Assembly: GCA_023427285.1 (NCBI GenBank) | Contig: JAEZBH010000370.1 | Location: 1-7,101 of the forward strand | Direction of reading: 5' to 3' | Length of the DNA stretch: 7,101 bases | DNA from: Pseudomonadota bacterium | Lineage (GTDB): Bacteria > Pseudomonadota > Alphaproteobacteria > Sphingomonadales > Sphingomonadaceae | Part shown: piece by piece, positions 1-5,908 of the stretch | Numbering within the stretch: position 1 is the first letter of the stretch | Layout: the number at the start of each line of letters is the position of its first letter | Made by a program: the position numbers and the translations under genes | The notes under the pieces: generated by a model | What the model saw: the letters and a program-made list of their open reading frames with translations, nothing else | Databases searched by the model: none | What the model was told of the DNA's origin: nothing

Positions 1-1440
1 ATAGAGCGCTGCGGGCTCGCGGCCCTCCAGTACGGCCAGCGCATTGACGGCAACGATGGGGGCCTGCTTGCGTGCAGCCGCCGCCGTCTTGGCGTTGGCG
101 GTGTTGGCCGCATCGCCCAGCGCAAAGACGTTAAGGTAGCGGGTATGACGCAACGTGGCCGGGTCCACCTCGATGAAACCGCTGGCATCGGCAAGCGGAC
201 TGGTGCGCACGAACTCGGGCGCACGCTGCGGCGGCACGGCGTGGAGCATATCGAATTCGCGCTCGTAACGGACCATGTGACCGTCGGCATCCTGGCGGGT
301 GAATGTGGCGATGCGGCGCGCCCCATCAACGGCGGCAAGCGTCGAGCCGAAATTCAGCTGAATGCCGTAGCGCTCTACATAGTGCATCAAGGCGGGCACA
401 TAATCCGCCACGCCGAACAGCGCGGCTCCGGCCAGGTGGAATTCAACTTGCGTATCCGCAAGCGTACCGGCCTCGCGCCAGATATCGCACGAGAGGTACA
501 TGGCCTTCTGCGGTGCGCCCGCGCACTTGATGGGCATGGCTGGCTGGGTGAACAGCGCACGGCCGCCGCGAAGCGAGCGCGCCAGTTCGTGGGTATAGGG
601 TGCGGTATCGAAGCGGTAGTTGCAGGTCACGCCGTTGCGGCCCAGCGCCTCGGTCAGGCCGGGGATCGCATCGAAATCCAGAACGACGCCGGGCGCTGCA
701 ATAAGCACGCCGTAACGCACCGTCGAGCCATCCGCCAGATGCACTTCACTGGCCTCCGGCGCAAAACCGATGACGGCCCGCTCAATCCATGTGGCCTTGT
801 CCGGAATGACATCCGCCATCCGTCGCCGGGTTTGCTCCGGCTTGAACACGCCCCCGCCAACCAGCGTCCAGCCGGGCTGATAGAAATGCTCTTGCGCCGG
901 ATCGATGATCGCCACCGACAAAGTGGGACGGCGCTTGAGCAGACTGGCGGCGGTCGCAATACCGGCGCTGCCGCCGCCAACGATGACAACATCGAACGTG
1001 CGGGCAGCACTCACAGCCGGGGTTGCGCTGACGGACAAGCGAGGGCGCAGGCTCGTCAGGTCGTATCCGGCGGCGGATGCCACGTTCAGAATATCGGCCG
1101 CCGGTCGGGTCTCGGCATTAACCAGCGCCCACAGCATGGCGGCACGGGTGCCGCTGCGGCAATAGGCCAGAACGGGGCCGCTTGCGCCTGCCAGAGCCTC
1201 GCGCATGAGGGCAACGTCAGCATCGGCAATGGCGCCAGAGGTCACGGGAATATGCGTGAAGCCCAGCCCGTGGCGCGCCGCCGCCGCCGCAATGGCTGCG
1301 GCCTCCGGCTGGCCGGGCTCTTCGCCATCCGGGCGGTTGCAGATCACAGCGGTGAAACCGGACGCGGCAACGCGTACGAGATCTTGCTCGGTCAGCTGGC
1401 CGCTCACCGAGACATCGGGGGTCAGGAATTTGAATGTCAT
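1..1440 (-). CDS. DUF442 (TIGR01244-type) / sulfide:quinone oxidoreductase fusion, 3' end missing
   Basis: The frame is open from an ATG at 1440 to the left window edge: 480 codons with no stop, so the C-terminus is missing. Residues 1-110 form a DUF442/TIGR01244-type phosphatase-like sulfur-transfer domain with the loop CRSGTR (Cys94), the family's reactive Cys. From about residue 149 an FAD/NAD oxidoreductase begins with the dinucleotide-binding motif GGGSAG (155-160). Cys306 in VKC-like context (IKCAGAPQK, 304-312) matches the first catalytic Cys of mitochondrial-type (type II) sulfide:quinone oxidoreductase; the second catalytic Cys of that type would lie past the edge. LGDAANT (441-447) is the C-terminal FAD-contact motif. 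The likely role is oxidising sulfide to a persulfide at the inner membrane and passing electrons to quinone, with DUF442 handling the sulfane sulfur (family knowledge plus inference). It lies 9 bases behind the Blh-like gene, with a weak GAAGA ribosome site. Another sulfide-linked flavoprotein is possible; the fusion itself is read directly. Confidence 0.88.
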   Translation of the reverse strand, partial: MTFKFLTPDVSVSGQLTEQDLVRVAASGFTAVICNRPDGEEPGQPEAAAIAAAAARHGLGFTHIPVTSGAIADADVALMREALAGASGPVLAYCRSGTRAAMLWALVNAETRPAADILNVASAAGYDLTSLRPRLSVSATPAVSAARTFDVVIVGGGSAGIATAASLLKRRPTLSVAIIDPAQEHFYQPGWTLVGGGVFKPEQTRRRMADVIPDKATWIERAVIGFAPEASEVHLADGSTVRYGVLIAAPGVVLDFDAIPGLTEALGRNGVTCNYRFDTAPYTHELARSLRGGRALFTQPAMPIKCAGAPQKAMYLSCDIWREAGTLADTQVEFHLAGAALFGVADYVPALMHYVERYGIQLNFGSTLAAVDGARRIATFTRQDADGHMVRYEREFDMLHAVPPQRAPEFVRTSPLADASGFIEVDPATLRHTRYLNVFALGDAANTANAKTAAAARKQAPIVAVNALAVLEGREPAALY

Positions 1441-1449
1441 GTTATGTCT

Positions 1450-2376
1450 TCAGAGCGTATCGAGCGGAATTTTCAGGTAGCGAACGCCGTTGTCCTCCGG
1501 CTGCGGCAGGCGACCGCCGCGCATGTTCACCTGAATAGAGGGCAGAATGAGCTTGGGCATAGACAAGGTGGCATCGCGCGCCGTGCGCATGGCAACGAAC
1601 GCCTCTTCGCTCACGCCGTCATGAACATGGACATTGGCCGCTTTCTGCGCCGCAACCGTGGTCTCCCAGGCATAGCTGTCGCGGCCGGGAGCCTTGTAGT
1701 CATGACACAGGAAAAGGCGCGTCTCTCCGGGCAAGGAGAGCAGACGGCGGATCGAGCGAAACAGCTGGCCCGCATCCCCGCCGGGGAAATCCGCTCGCGC
1801 GGTGCCGTAATCCGGCATGAACAGCGTATCGCCCACAAAGGCGGCATCGCCGATCACATAAGCCATGTCTGCGGGCGTATGACCCGGCACATAAAGAGCC
1901 ATGGCCTCAAGGTTGCCGATGCGGAACGTATCGCCGTCAGAGAACAGGCGATCGAAGTCAGAGCCGTCACGCGCGAACTCGGTTCCGGCGTTGAACACCT
2001 TGCCGAAGATTTTCTGCACCTGAACAATTTCGCTGCCGATGGCAAGGCTGCCGCCAAGCTTCTCCTGCAGGTAGGGCGCAGCAGAGAGATGGTCTGCGTG
2101 GACGTGGGTTTCCAGCAGCCATTCCACCGTGAGATTTTCGTGTTTTATGTAATTGATAATCTCGTCAGCGGAACGCGTGGTCGTTCGCCCGGACGCCGCA
2201 TCATAGTCAAGCACACTGTCAATGATGGCGGCGCGACGGGTTTCCGGGCAGGAAACCACATAGCTCACCGTATTGGTCGCCTCGTCAAAAAAGGCTTTCA
2301 CCATCGGTTGGGCGGCAGAACCCTTGAGGGTTCGATCAATCTGATCGACAGCGCCCTGCAGATACGCATCGGTCAC
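1450..2376 (-). CDS. Blh/ETHE1-like MBL-fold hydrolase, probable persulfide dioxygenase
   Basis: This is a 308-residue metallo-beta-lactamase-fold protein. It shows the metal-binding signature THVHADH with His91, His93, Asp95 and His96, then His166 in PGHTP, Asp183 in VGDTLF and His225 in CHDY. The ETHE1 and Blh families use a mononuclear iron held by two His and one Asp to oxidise glutathione persulfide to sulfite. Family-typical stretches MPDYGTAR (187-194) and FPGGDA (197-202) support the Blh branch over glyoxalase II. The N-terminal 25 residues precede the fold and there is no signal peptide, so it is cytoplasmic. The start is GTG, preceded by AAGGGA about 8 bases upstream. It is the first gene of the leftward unit, followed after 9 bases by the DUF442-oxidoreductase fusion that should make its substrate. 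It is controlled from the 2377-2465 divergent region. Persulfide dioxygenase activity is inferred from family and context. Confidence 0.93.
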   Translation of the reverse strand: MTDAYLQGAVDQIDRTLKGSAAQPMVKAFFDEATNTVSYVVSCPETRRAAIIDSVLDYDAASGRTTTRSADEIINYIKHENLTVEWLLETHVHADHLSAAPYLQEKLGGSLAIGSEIVQVQKIFGKVFNAGTEFARDGSDFDRLFSDGDTFRIGNLEAMALYVPGHTPADMAYVIGDAAFVGDTLFMPDYGTARADFPGGDAGQLFRSIRRLLSLPGETRLFLCHDYKAPGRDSYAWETTVAAQKAANVHVHDGVSEEAFVAMRTARDATLSMPKLILPSIQVNMRGGRLPQPEDNGVRYLKIPLDTL

Positions 2377-2390
2377 AACAGGTTCCCTTT

Positions 2391-2398
2391 TTTATAGT
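2391..2398. promoter_or_regulatory. Overlapping divergent -10 boxes (candidate)
   Basis: On the plus strand TATAGT (2393-2398) matches five of six bases of a sigma70 -10 box and would serve the peroxiredoxin-regulator unit. On the minus strand TATAAA (complement of 2391-2396) also matches five of six and would serve the Blh-like gene. The two boxes overlap, so polymerase could probably occupy only one direction at a time. The -35 partners are poor: CGGTCA at 2370-2375 for the plus promoter, and TTCATT on the minus strand (17-bp spacer, inside the palindrome) for the minus promoter. The minus start would leave a leader of only about 7 bases, shorter than the ribosome site needs, which argues against it as the sole promoter. 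A different minus -35-like TTGACG lies further upstream near 2446-2451. Confidence 0.35.
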
Positions 2399-2409
2399 TA
2401 CGCTTTATC

Positions 2410-2430
2410 AATTAATGAAAGCCATTAATT
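2410..2430. promoter_or_regulatory. Perfect AT-rich palindrome, candidate ArsR-family operator
   Basis: AATTAATG (2410-2417) and CATTAATT (2423-2430) are exact inverted repeats around the 5-base spacer AAAGC. The repeat stands out in GC-rich surroundings and lies between the two divergent units, one of which encodes a winged-helix ArsR-family repressor. Repressors of this family bind as dimers to AT-rich palindromes of about this size. The site lies just downstream of the candidate plus-strand -10 box and covers a possible minus-strand -35, so one bound dimer could silence both units. The pairing of this regulator with this site is inference. The site also contains the most upstream in-frame ATG (2415) of the peroxiredoxin frame, which makes that ATG an unlikely start. 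Confidence 0.55.
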
Positions 2431-2465
2431 CAACGGCCAGCTTGCGTCAACTGAAATGGAATGCC

Positions 2466-3131
2466 ATGTTCCGCGCTATGCAGATCGAGCCGACATCCCC
2501 TGAGAATCCGCCGCGTCCGAGCCTGAAAATCGGCGATCAGGCCCCCAGTTTCCGGGCCCGCAGCACGCTGGGCGATGTGAACCTTGCGGATTATCGGGGC
2601 CGGTGGCTGATGTTTTTCTCACACCCCGGCGACTTCACACCGGTCTGCACCAGCGAGTTCGTGGCCATTGCACGGGCAGCGGATCGGTTCGCCGCCATGG
2701 ACTGCGCCCTGCTCGGATTGTCGGTGGACAGTCTCTATTCCCATCTGGCGTGGGTGCACTCCATTCGGGAAGCATTTGGAGTGACAATTCCGTTCCCGAT
2801 CGTGGAAGATCCGTCCATGGCCATCGGCCGCGCCTACGGGATGATCGATGAAACGGCCAGCGATGCCTCGTCCATTCGCTGCACCTACTTCATCAACCCG
2901 GAGGGCGTTATCCGGGCGGTGATCTGGTACCCCGCCAACGTTGGGCGCTCCGTTGAGGAATTGCTGCGTCTGCTGGCGGCATTGAAACAGACGGAAGAAA
3001 CCCCCGTCATGACCCCTGCGGATTGGCAACCCGGCGATGCCCTGCTGTTGCCGCCCGCCCAAAGCCAGAGCGAAGTGCTTAAGGACGCCAAGCCGGGGCA
3101 GCCGTGGTTTTGCAGGGAATCTGCAAAATGA
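2466..3131 (+). CDS. Peroxiredoxin (AhpC/TSA, Prx6-like with C-terminal Cys)
   Basis: This is a thiol peroxidase that reduces peroxides through an active-site Cys. Numbered from the upstream ATG at 2415, HPGDFTPVCT (70-79) holds the PxxxTxxC signature with peroxidatic Cys78, and Arg155 in SIRC is the conserved active-site Arg. A final Cys233 in PWFC near the C-terminus resembles the resolving Cys of archaeal-type Prx6 proteins. No signal peptide is seen, so it is cytoplasmic. I place the start at ATG 2466 (221 residues), which has a GGA ribosome-site core 6 bases upstream. ATG 2415 would add 17 unconserved residues, lacks a ribosome site and sits inside the palindrome; ATG 2478 is a third option. 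The gene is divergent from the sulfide-oxidation genes and overlaps the regulator start by ATGA, so it probably belongs to the same regulon. A role against peroxide or persulfide stress during sulfide oxidation is inference. Confidence 0.93.
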   Translation: MFRAMQIEPTSPENPPRPSLKIGDQAPSFRARSTLGDVNLADYRGRWLMFFSHPGDFTPVCTSEFVAIARAADRFAAMDCALLGLSVDSLYSHLAWVHSIREAFGVTIPFPIVEDPSMAIGRAYGMIDETASDASSIRCTYFINPEGVIRAVIWYPANVGRSVEELLRLLAALKQTEETPVMTPADWQPGDALLLPPAQSQSEVLKDAKPGQPWFCRESAK

Positions 3132-3526
3132 CCCCGCTTTACACCTCGCGCTCGGCAGCGGAGGCGGCGGCGGAGCGGATACGCATCTATGCCCAGCCGC
3201 AGCGCCTGATGATCCTCTCGTTCCTGACGACCGGCGAGCACACCGTCAGCGAGATCGAGGAGGCAACGGGCGTCACCCAGCCTGCGCTCAGCCAGCAACT
3301 GGCCGAGCTGCGCCGCGCAGACATCGTCGTCACCCGGCGGGAAGCCAAGAGCGTCTATTATCGGCTGTCGAGCGACTGGCAACTCCAGTGCATCCGGAAC
3401 ATTGAAGCCATGGCCAATCGCGGCCCGTTTCAGCCCCTGCAATCCCAGCCGGCCCAGTCAGACCAGCCTGCAACCACGCCGAACAAGCGCGCCATCGGCG
3501 CCGCCTCGTTCGCGGTTATCGAATAG
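3128..3526 (+). CDS. ArsR-family winged-helix transcriptional repressor
   Basis: This 132-residue DNA-binding regulator has a winged-helix domain at about residues 15-82: PQRLMILSFL starts the fold, VTQPALSQQLAELRRADIV (49-67) is the recognition-helix region, and TRREAKSVYYRL (69-80) is the wing. It most resembles the BigR/SqrR/YgaV sulfide-responsive branch, in line with its neighbours. The metal site ELCVCD of classic ArsR/SmtB proteins is absent (SEIEEATG here). The only Cys is Cys88; Ser31 stands where I recall the first redox Cys of BigR. The last 33 residues form a polar Gln/Pro/Ala tail beyond the usual family end. The start at 3128 gives an ATGA overlap with the peroxiredoxin stop and has AGGGA 9 bases upstream; the frame could open 8 codons earlier at 3104. 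Its likely targets are the divergent promoters at 2377-2465, including itself. Confidence 0.88.
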   Translation: MTPLYTSRSAAEAAAERIRIYAQPQRLMILSFLTTGEHTVSEIEEATGVTQPALSQQLAELRRADIVVTRREAKSVYYRLSSDWQLQCIRNIEAMANRGPFQPLQSQPAQSDQPATTPNKRAIGAASFAVIE

Positions 3527-3542
3527 GCGGCCAAACGCCCTC

Positions 3543-3752
3543 TCAGAAGAAAATCAGATAAACGGTAATGGCCAGGCAGAGGAGCACGACAACCAGCCAG
3601 ATGATCGGCCAGCCCTCTCCCTGATTTTCTTTCGCGCTCGTCGTCTTTAGCGGCGGGGGCGTATGAGACGTATCAAAGGTCGTATCCCTGGTGCTCTTGA
3701 GGGCAGGGTTGAGCGGCTCATCTGTGGGGGTATCACGCTTGTTTTCTGTCAT
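3543..3752 (-). CDS. Unrecognised 69-residue tail-anchored membrane protein
   Basis: I do not recognise a family. Residues 1-47 are polar and rich in Thr, Pro, Asp and Lys with no obvious fold. Residues 48-69 (WPIIWLVVVLL onward to YLIFF) form one strong membrane segment ending at the C-terminus, the layout of a tail-anchored protein with a cytoplasmic N-terminal tail. The ATG overlaps the stop of the preceding 118-residue gene by ATGA (3749-3752), which strongly suggests a real, translationally coupled gene. It is the last gene of the nar operon in this window, facing the regulator gene 16 bases away. It may help anchor or assemble the membrane nitrate reductase, but that is only inferred from its place. 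Confidence 0.7.
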   Translation of the reverse strand: MTENKRDTPTDEPLNPALKSTRDTTFDTSHTPPPLKTTSAKENQGEGWPIIWLVVVLLCLAITVYLIFF

Positions 3753-4105
3753 TTTGCGATCTCCGGCGTGTCATCGTGAGGCGGATACTGCAAAGGCCCG
3801 GCTGGCTCAGGCCCGGCTGACTCAGAGTGGCCCAAAGACAGTCGCCACCAGACCATCGCTTGCAGACAAACCGCTCCCGGGTCGCTGCTGTTCCGCAGGT
3901 GCGACGTTAAGGTCTGCCAATCGTCCGGGCTTGCGTATCGGTCGAAGTCCGCAATCGCCATGCGGACATAGGCGGCAGGGCCAAGCCCCTGCTGGGCGGC
4001 TGCAACCTGAATGGCCTCGGCAAGCTGCGGATCGGCAGCTTCCAGCCAGGATTGAAAGCGCCCCGCCGAGTGCCGCGCAGCGGCCAGAACATCCCCGAGC
4101 AGCAT
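3749..4105 (-). CDS. Unrecognised 118-residue protein of the nar operon tail
   Basis: I cannot assign a function. The protein is soluble and probably helical: residues 1-50 are Ala-rich with amphipathic character, a conserved-looking core DFDRYASPDDWQTL (53-66) follows, then DPGAVCLQAMVWWRL (75-89) with one Cys80, and a Pro-rich polar tail from about 95. No signal peptide, metal motif or membrane segment is seen. Its ATG shares one base with the stop of the isomerase gene (TGATG, 4103-4107) and its stop overlaps the next ATG by ATGA, so it is bracketed by coupled genes and very likely expressed. Its place behind narI and a folding catalyst suggests a nitrate-reductase accessory role; this is context-based inference. 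Confidence 0.72.
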   Translation of the reverse strand: MLLGDVLAAARHSAGRFQSWLEAADPQLAEAIQVAAAQQGLGPAAYVRMAIADFDRYASPDDWQTLTSHLRNSSDPGAVCLQAMVWWRLSLGHSESAGPEPAGPLQYPPHDDTPEIAK

Positions 4106-5106
4106 CAGAGCGCCTGCGCACAGGGCGAGGCCGCGCCCGCCGCCGGATCGACCAAAACGCCCTCGACATCCGCGGCTGCCGCAAGCCCGGCCACATAGCG
4201 TGCAGCCGCAACAGACCAGCTGCGCGCCTCCAGCATGTCCGCAATGCGATCCCGCACAATTTCAAGCGGCAGCGTGCGGCCTTCAATACGGCGTTGCAGG
4301 CGCAGCACATGCCAGCCGAAGCGCGATCTCACCGGCTCAGGCCCGGTTGTGCCTTCCGGCAGCGCCTCAATCGCCATCTGAATGTCCGGAACCAACTCGC
4401 CCCGCCGCACCTGGCCAAGGGAGCCGTTCTGCTGGGCAGAGGGGCATTTGGAAAAGGCTCGCGCCGCCTCAGCAAAGGCTTCGGGATTATTGCCGACCTC
4501 CCGTGCTATGGTGCGCGCCTGCTCTTCAGCTTCCGCCCAAGCCTCTTCTCCCTCGCCGTCCGGCTCGATGAGAATATGCGCGGCCTCAAACAGGTCAGGC
4601 GTGCGGAAGCGGCCTGCATTCGCGTCGTAGAAGCGGCGAATTTCCTCATCGCCCGGCGTCTCGGGGGTAATCTGCTCTTCCAGCAGAGCACGAACAAGGG
4701 CGTCTTCCTCCGCCTCGATCCGCCCGAGTTCATCCCGCTCCGGCGCGACCTTGAGGTTCAGGCGGCGGGCCTCCTGCAACAAAAGCTCCCGCACGACCAG
4801 CGCCCTGGCCGCCGCCTCCCACGCGCTTTCCGCATCCGGCGCGGGATGATGCTGGATCTCCTGCGCGACCGCCTCCGGCGTGATCTCGACGCCGTTGACG
4901 CGCACCTCCGAGAAGGTGGGCGGCGGCGGCAGGTTGACGGCAGAACCGCAACCGCCCGACTGGCAGGCGCGGGGCATGACCGGAGCGGGCCGCGCCTCGG
5001 GCGACCGCTCCGCGCCTGGCTTGAGGCCTGGCTTGGCACCTGACTTGGCGGCAGGCTTTCCGGGCGTCAGAGTGACATTCAGAATATCTGGCTTGCGCTC
5101 GCTCAT
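4105..5106 (-). CDS. Parvulin-type peptidyl-prolyl isomerase (PpiC/NifM-like) of the nar operon
   Basis: This is a 333-residue folding catalyst. An extended N-terminal region (1-60) is rich in Lys, Pro and Gly and carries Cys48 and Cys53 in RACQSGGCG. A helical SurA/NifM-like chaperone region follows (about 65-165). The parvulin domain spans about 172-272: AAHILI (175-180), FSKCPSAQQNGSLG (218-231) with Cys221 at the conserved parvulin position, and FGWHVLRL (263-270). The C-terminal 60 residues form a helical tail. There is no signal peptide, so it should act in the cytoplasm, where NarG and NarH fold and receive cofactors, unlike periplasmic SurA or PpiD. A PpiC-type gene is also found in the nar operon of Pseudomonas aeruginosa, which supports the pairing. 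Its ATG overlaps the narI stop by ATGA. The substrate is unproven; NarGH is the obvious inference. Confidence 0.88.
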   Translation of the reverse strand: MSERKPDILNVTLTPGKPAAKSGAKPGLKPGAERSPEARPAPVMPRACQSGGCGSAVNLPPPPTFSEVRVNGVEITPEAVAQEIQHHPAPDAESAWEAAARALVVRELLLQEARRLNLKVAPERDELGRIEAEEDALVRALLEEQITPETPGDEEIRRFYDANAGRFRTPDLFEAAHILIEPDGEGEEAWAEAEEQARTIAREVGNNPEAFAEAARAFSKCPSAQQNGSLGQVRRGELVPDIQMAIEALPEGTTGPEPVRSRFGWHVLRLQRRIEGRTLPLEIVRDRIADMLEARSWSVAAARYVAGLAAAADVEGVLVDPAAGAASPCAQAL

Positions 5107-5897
5107 GTCGCCTGTCCACTTTCTGATTGCTGGCGCATCACGGTGGTGCCGCCATAGCTGGGAGCACCGCCCACCGGGCCGTGCGTCGGCGAAGTGGCGG
5201 GCAGCTTTACGCGCGAGCGGGTCCGCACGATCTGATACCCGGGGCGGAAAAAGAACCAGATCGGCGCGCTCCAGATATGCACGAGGCGCGTGAACGGCGT
5301 GATGAGAAACAGCGTCAGGCCGAGAATGATGTGCAGCTTGTAGACCAGCGCCACATCGATAATGAGTTCGGCCGCCTGGGGATTGAAGGTGACGATGCCC
5401 TGCGCCCAGCCCATGAACAGGATCATGTCATCGCCTTCCAGATGCTGGATGGTCCAGTATGTGGTGGCGATACCCAGCACGAGTTGCAGCCAGATCAGCA
5501 CCAGCACCAGAATGTCGCCCGTTGACGAGGTGCGCCGGATACGCGCATCGAACAGCCTGCGATGCAGCAGCATGGTGCAACCGATGAAAGCGGCAATACC
5601 TGCAAGCCCGCCAACGATCAGCGCCATCATCTGCTTGGTTCTGTGCGCAATACCAATGGCATCCAGCACCGTTACGGGTGTCAGAAGCCCAACGAAATGA
5701 CCGACCAGCAGTATCAGAATTCCAAGGTGAAACAGGTTCGACCCGATAATCATCTGCTTGCGGCGCAGGAACTGGCTGGACTGCGACCGCCAGCTGAACT
5801 GGCTTGCATCAAAGCGCAAGATGCTGCCCAAAATCAGAACCGTAACGGCAAGATATGGATACCACCCAAACGCAAGCTGGTTGATGAAATTGCCCAT
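5103..5897 (-). CDS. narI: Respiratory nitrate reductase gamma subunit (cytochrome b)
   Basis: NarI is the membrane diheme cytochrome b that oxidises quinol and feeds electrons through NarH to the molybdenum site in NarG. Five hydrophobic segments are visible (about 4-27, 50-72, 88-111, 128-150 and 182-205). The four heme-ligand histidines are in place: His57 and His67 in the second segment and His189 and His207 in the fifth. Their spacings of 10 and 18 equal those of E. coli NarI. The protein begins MGNFINQLAFGWYPY, typical for the family, and GAGGAG lies just upstream, overlapping the narJ stop. At 264 residues it is about 40 longer than E. coli NarI (225); the extra is a polar, Gly/Ser/Thr-rich tail from about 226. 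It lies 11 bases after narJ and overlaps the isomerase gene by ATGA. Confidence 0.97.
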   Translation of the reverse strand: MGNFINQLAFGWYPYLAVTVLILGSILRFDASQFSWRSQSSQFLRRKQMIIGSNLFHLGILILLVGHFVGLLTPVTVLDAIGIAHRTKQMMALIVGGLAGIAAFIGCTMLLHRRLFDARIRRTSSTGDILVLVLIWLQLVLGIATTYWTIQHLEGDDMILFMGWAQGIVTFNPQAAELIIDVALVYKLHIILGLTLFLITPFTRLVHIWSAPIWFFFRPGYQIVRTRSRVKLPATSPTHGPVGGAPSYGGTTVMRQQSESGQAT

Positions 5898-5908
5898 AAG
5901 GCCTCTCC

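Noticed and set aside
1450..2376. Glyoxalase II or a true beta-lactamase as the identity of the metallohydrolase.
   Set aside because: The MPDYGTAR and FPGGDA stretches and the sulfide-gene neighbours fit the Blh/ETHE1 group; there is no signal peptide for a beta-lactamase.
145..2397. A 750-codon open frame on the plus strand.
   Set aside because: It lies antisense to two well-supported genes (the DUF442-oxidoreductase fusion and the Blh-like hydrolase), is rich in Arg, His and Gly, and shows no known motif. Long antisense frames are common in GC-rich genes.
2398..2411. FNR/ANR-like site TTACG-CTTT-ATCAA.
   Set aside because: One half is perfect but the other matches only two of five positions, and the usual spacing to a start site cannot be shown. 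It overlaps AT-rich promoter sequence where chance matches are expected.
3528..3541. GGCG-loop-CGCC hairpin as a bidirectional terminator.
   Set aside because: The stem is only 4 bp (5 with a wobble) and no T-run follows on either strand, so it does not meet the pattern of an intrinsic terminator.
3691..5043. A 450-codon open frame on the plus strand.
   Set aside because: It is antisense to the parvulin and 118-residue genes, whose motifs and stop/start overlaps are convincing. Its own translation is Arg/Ala/Pro-rich without family features.
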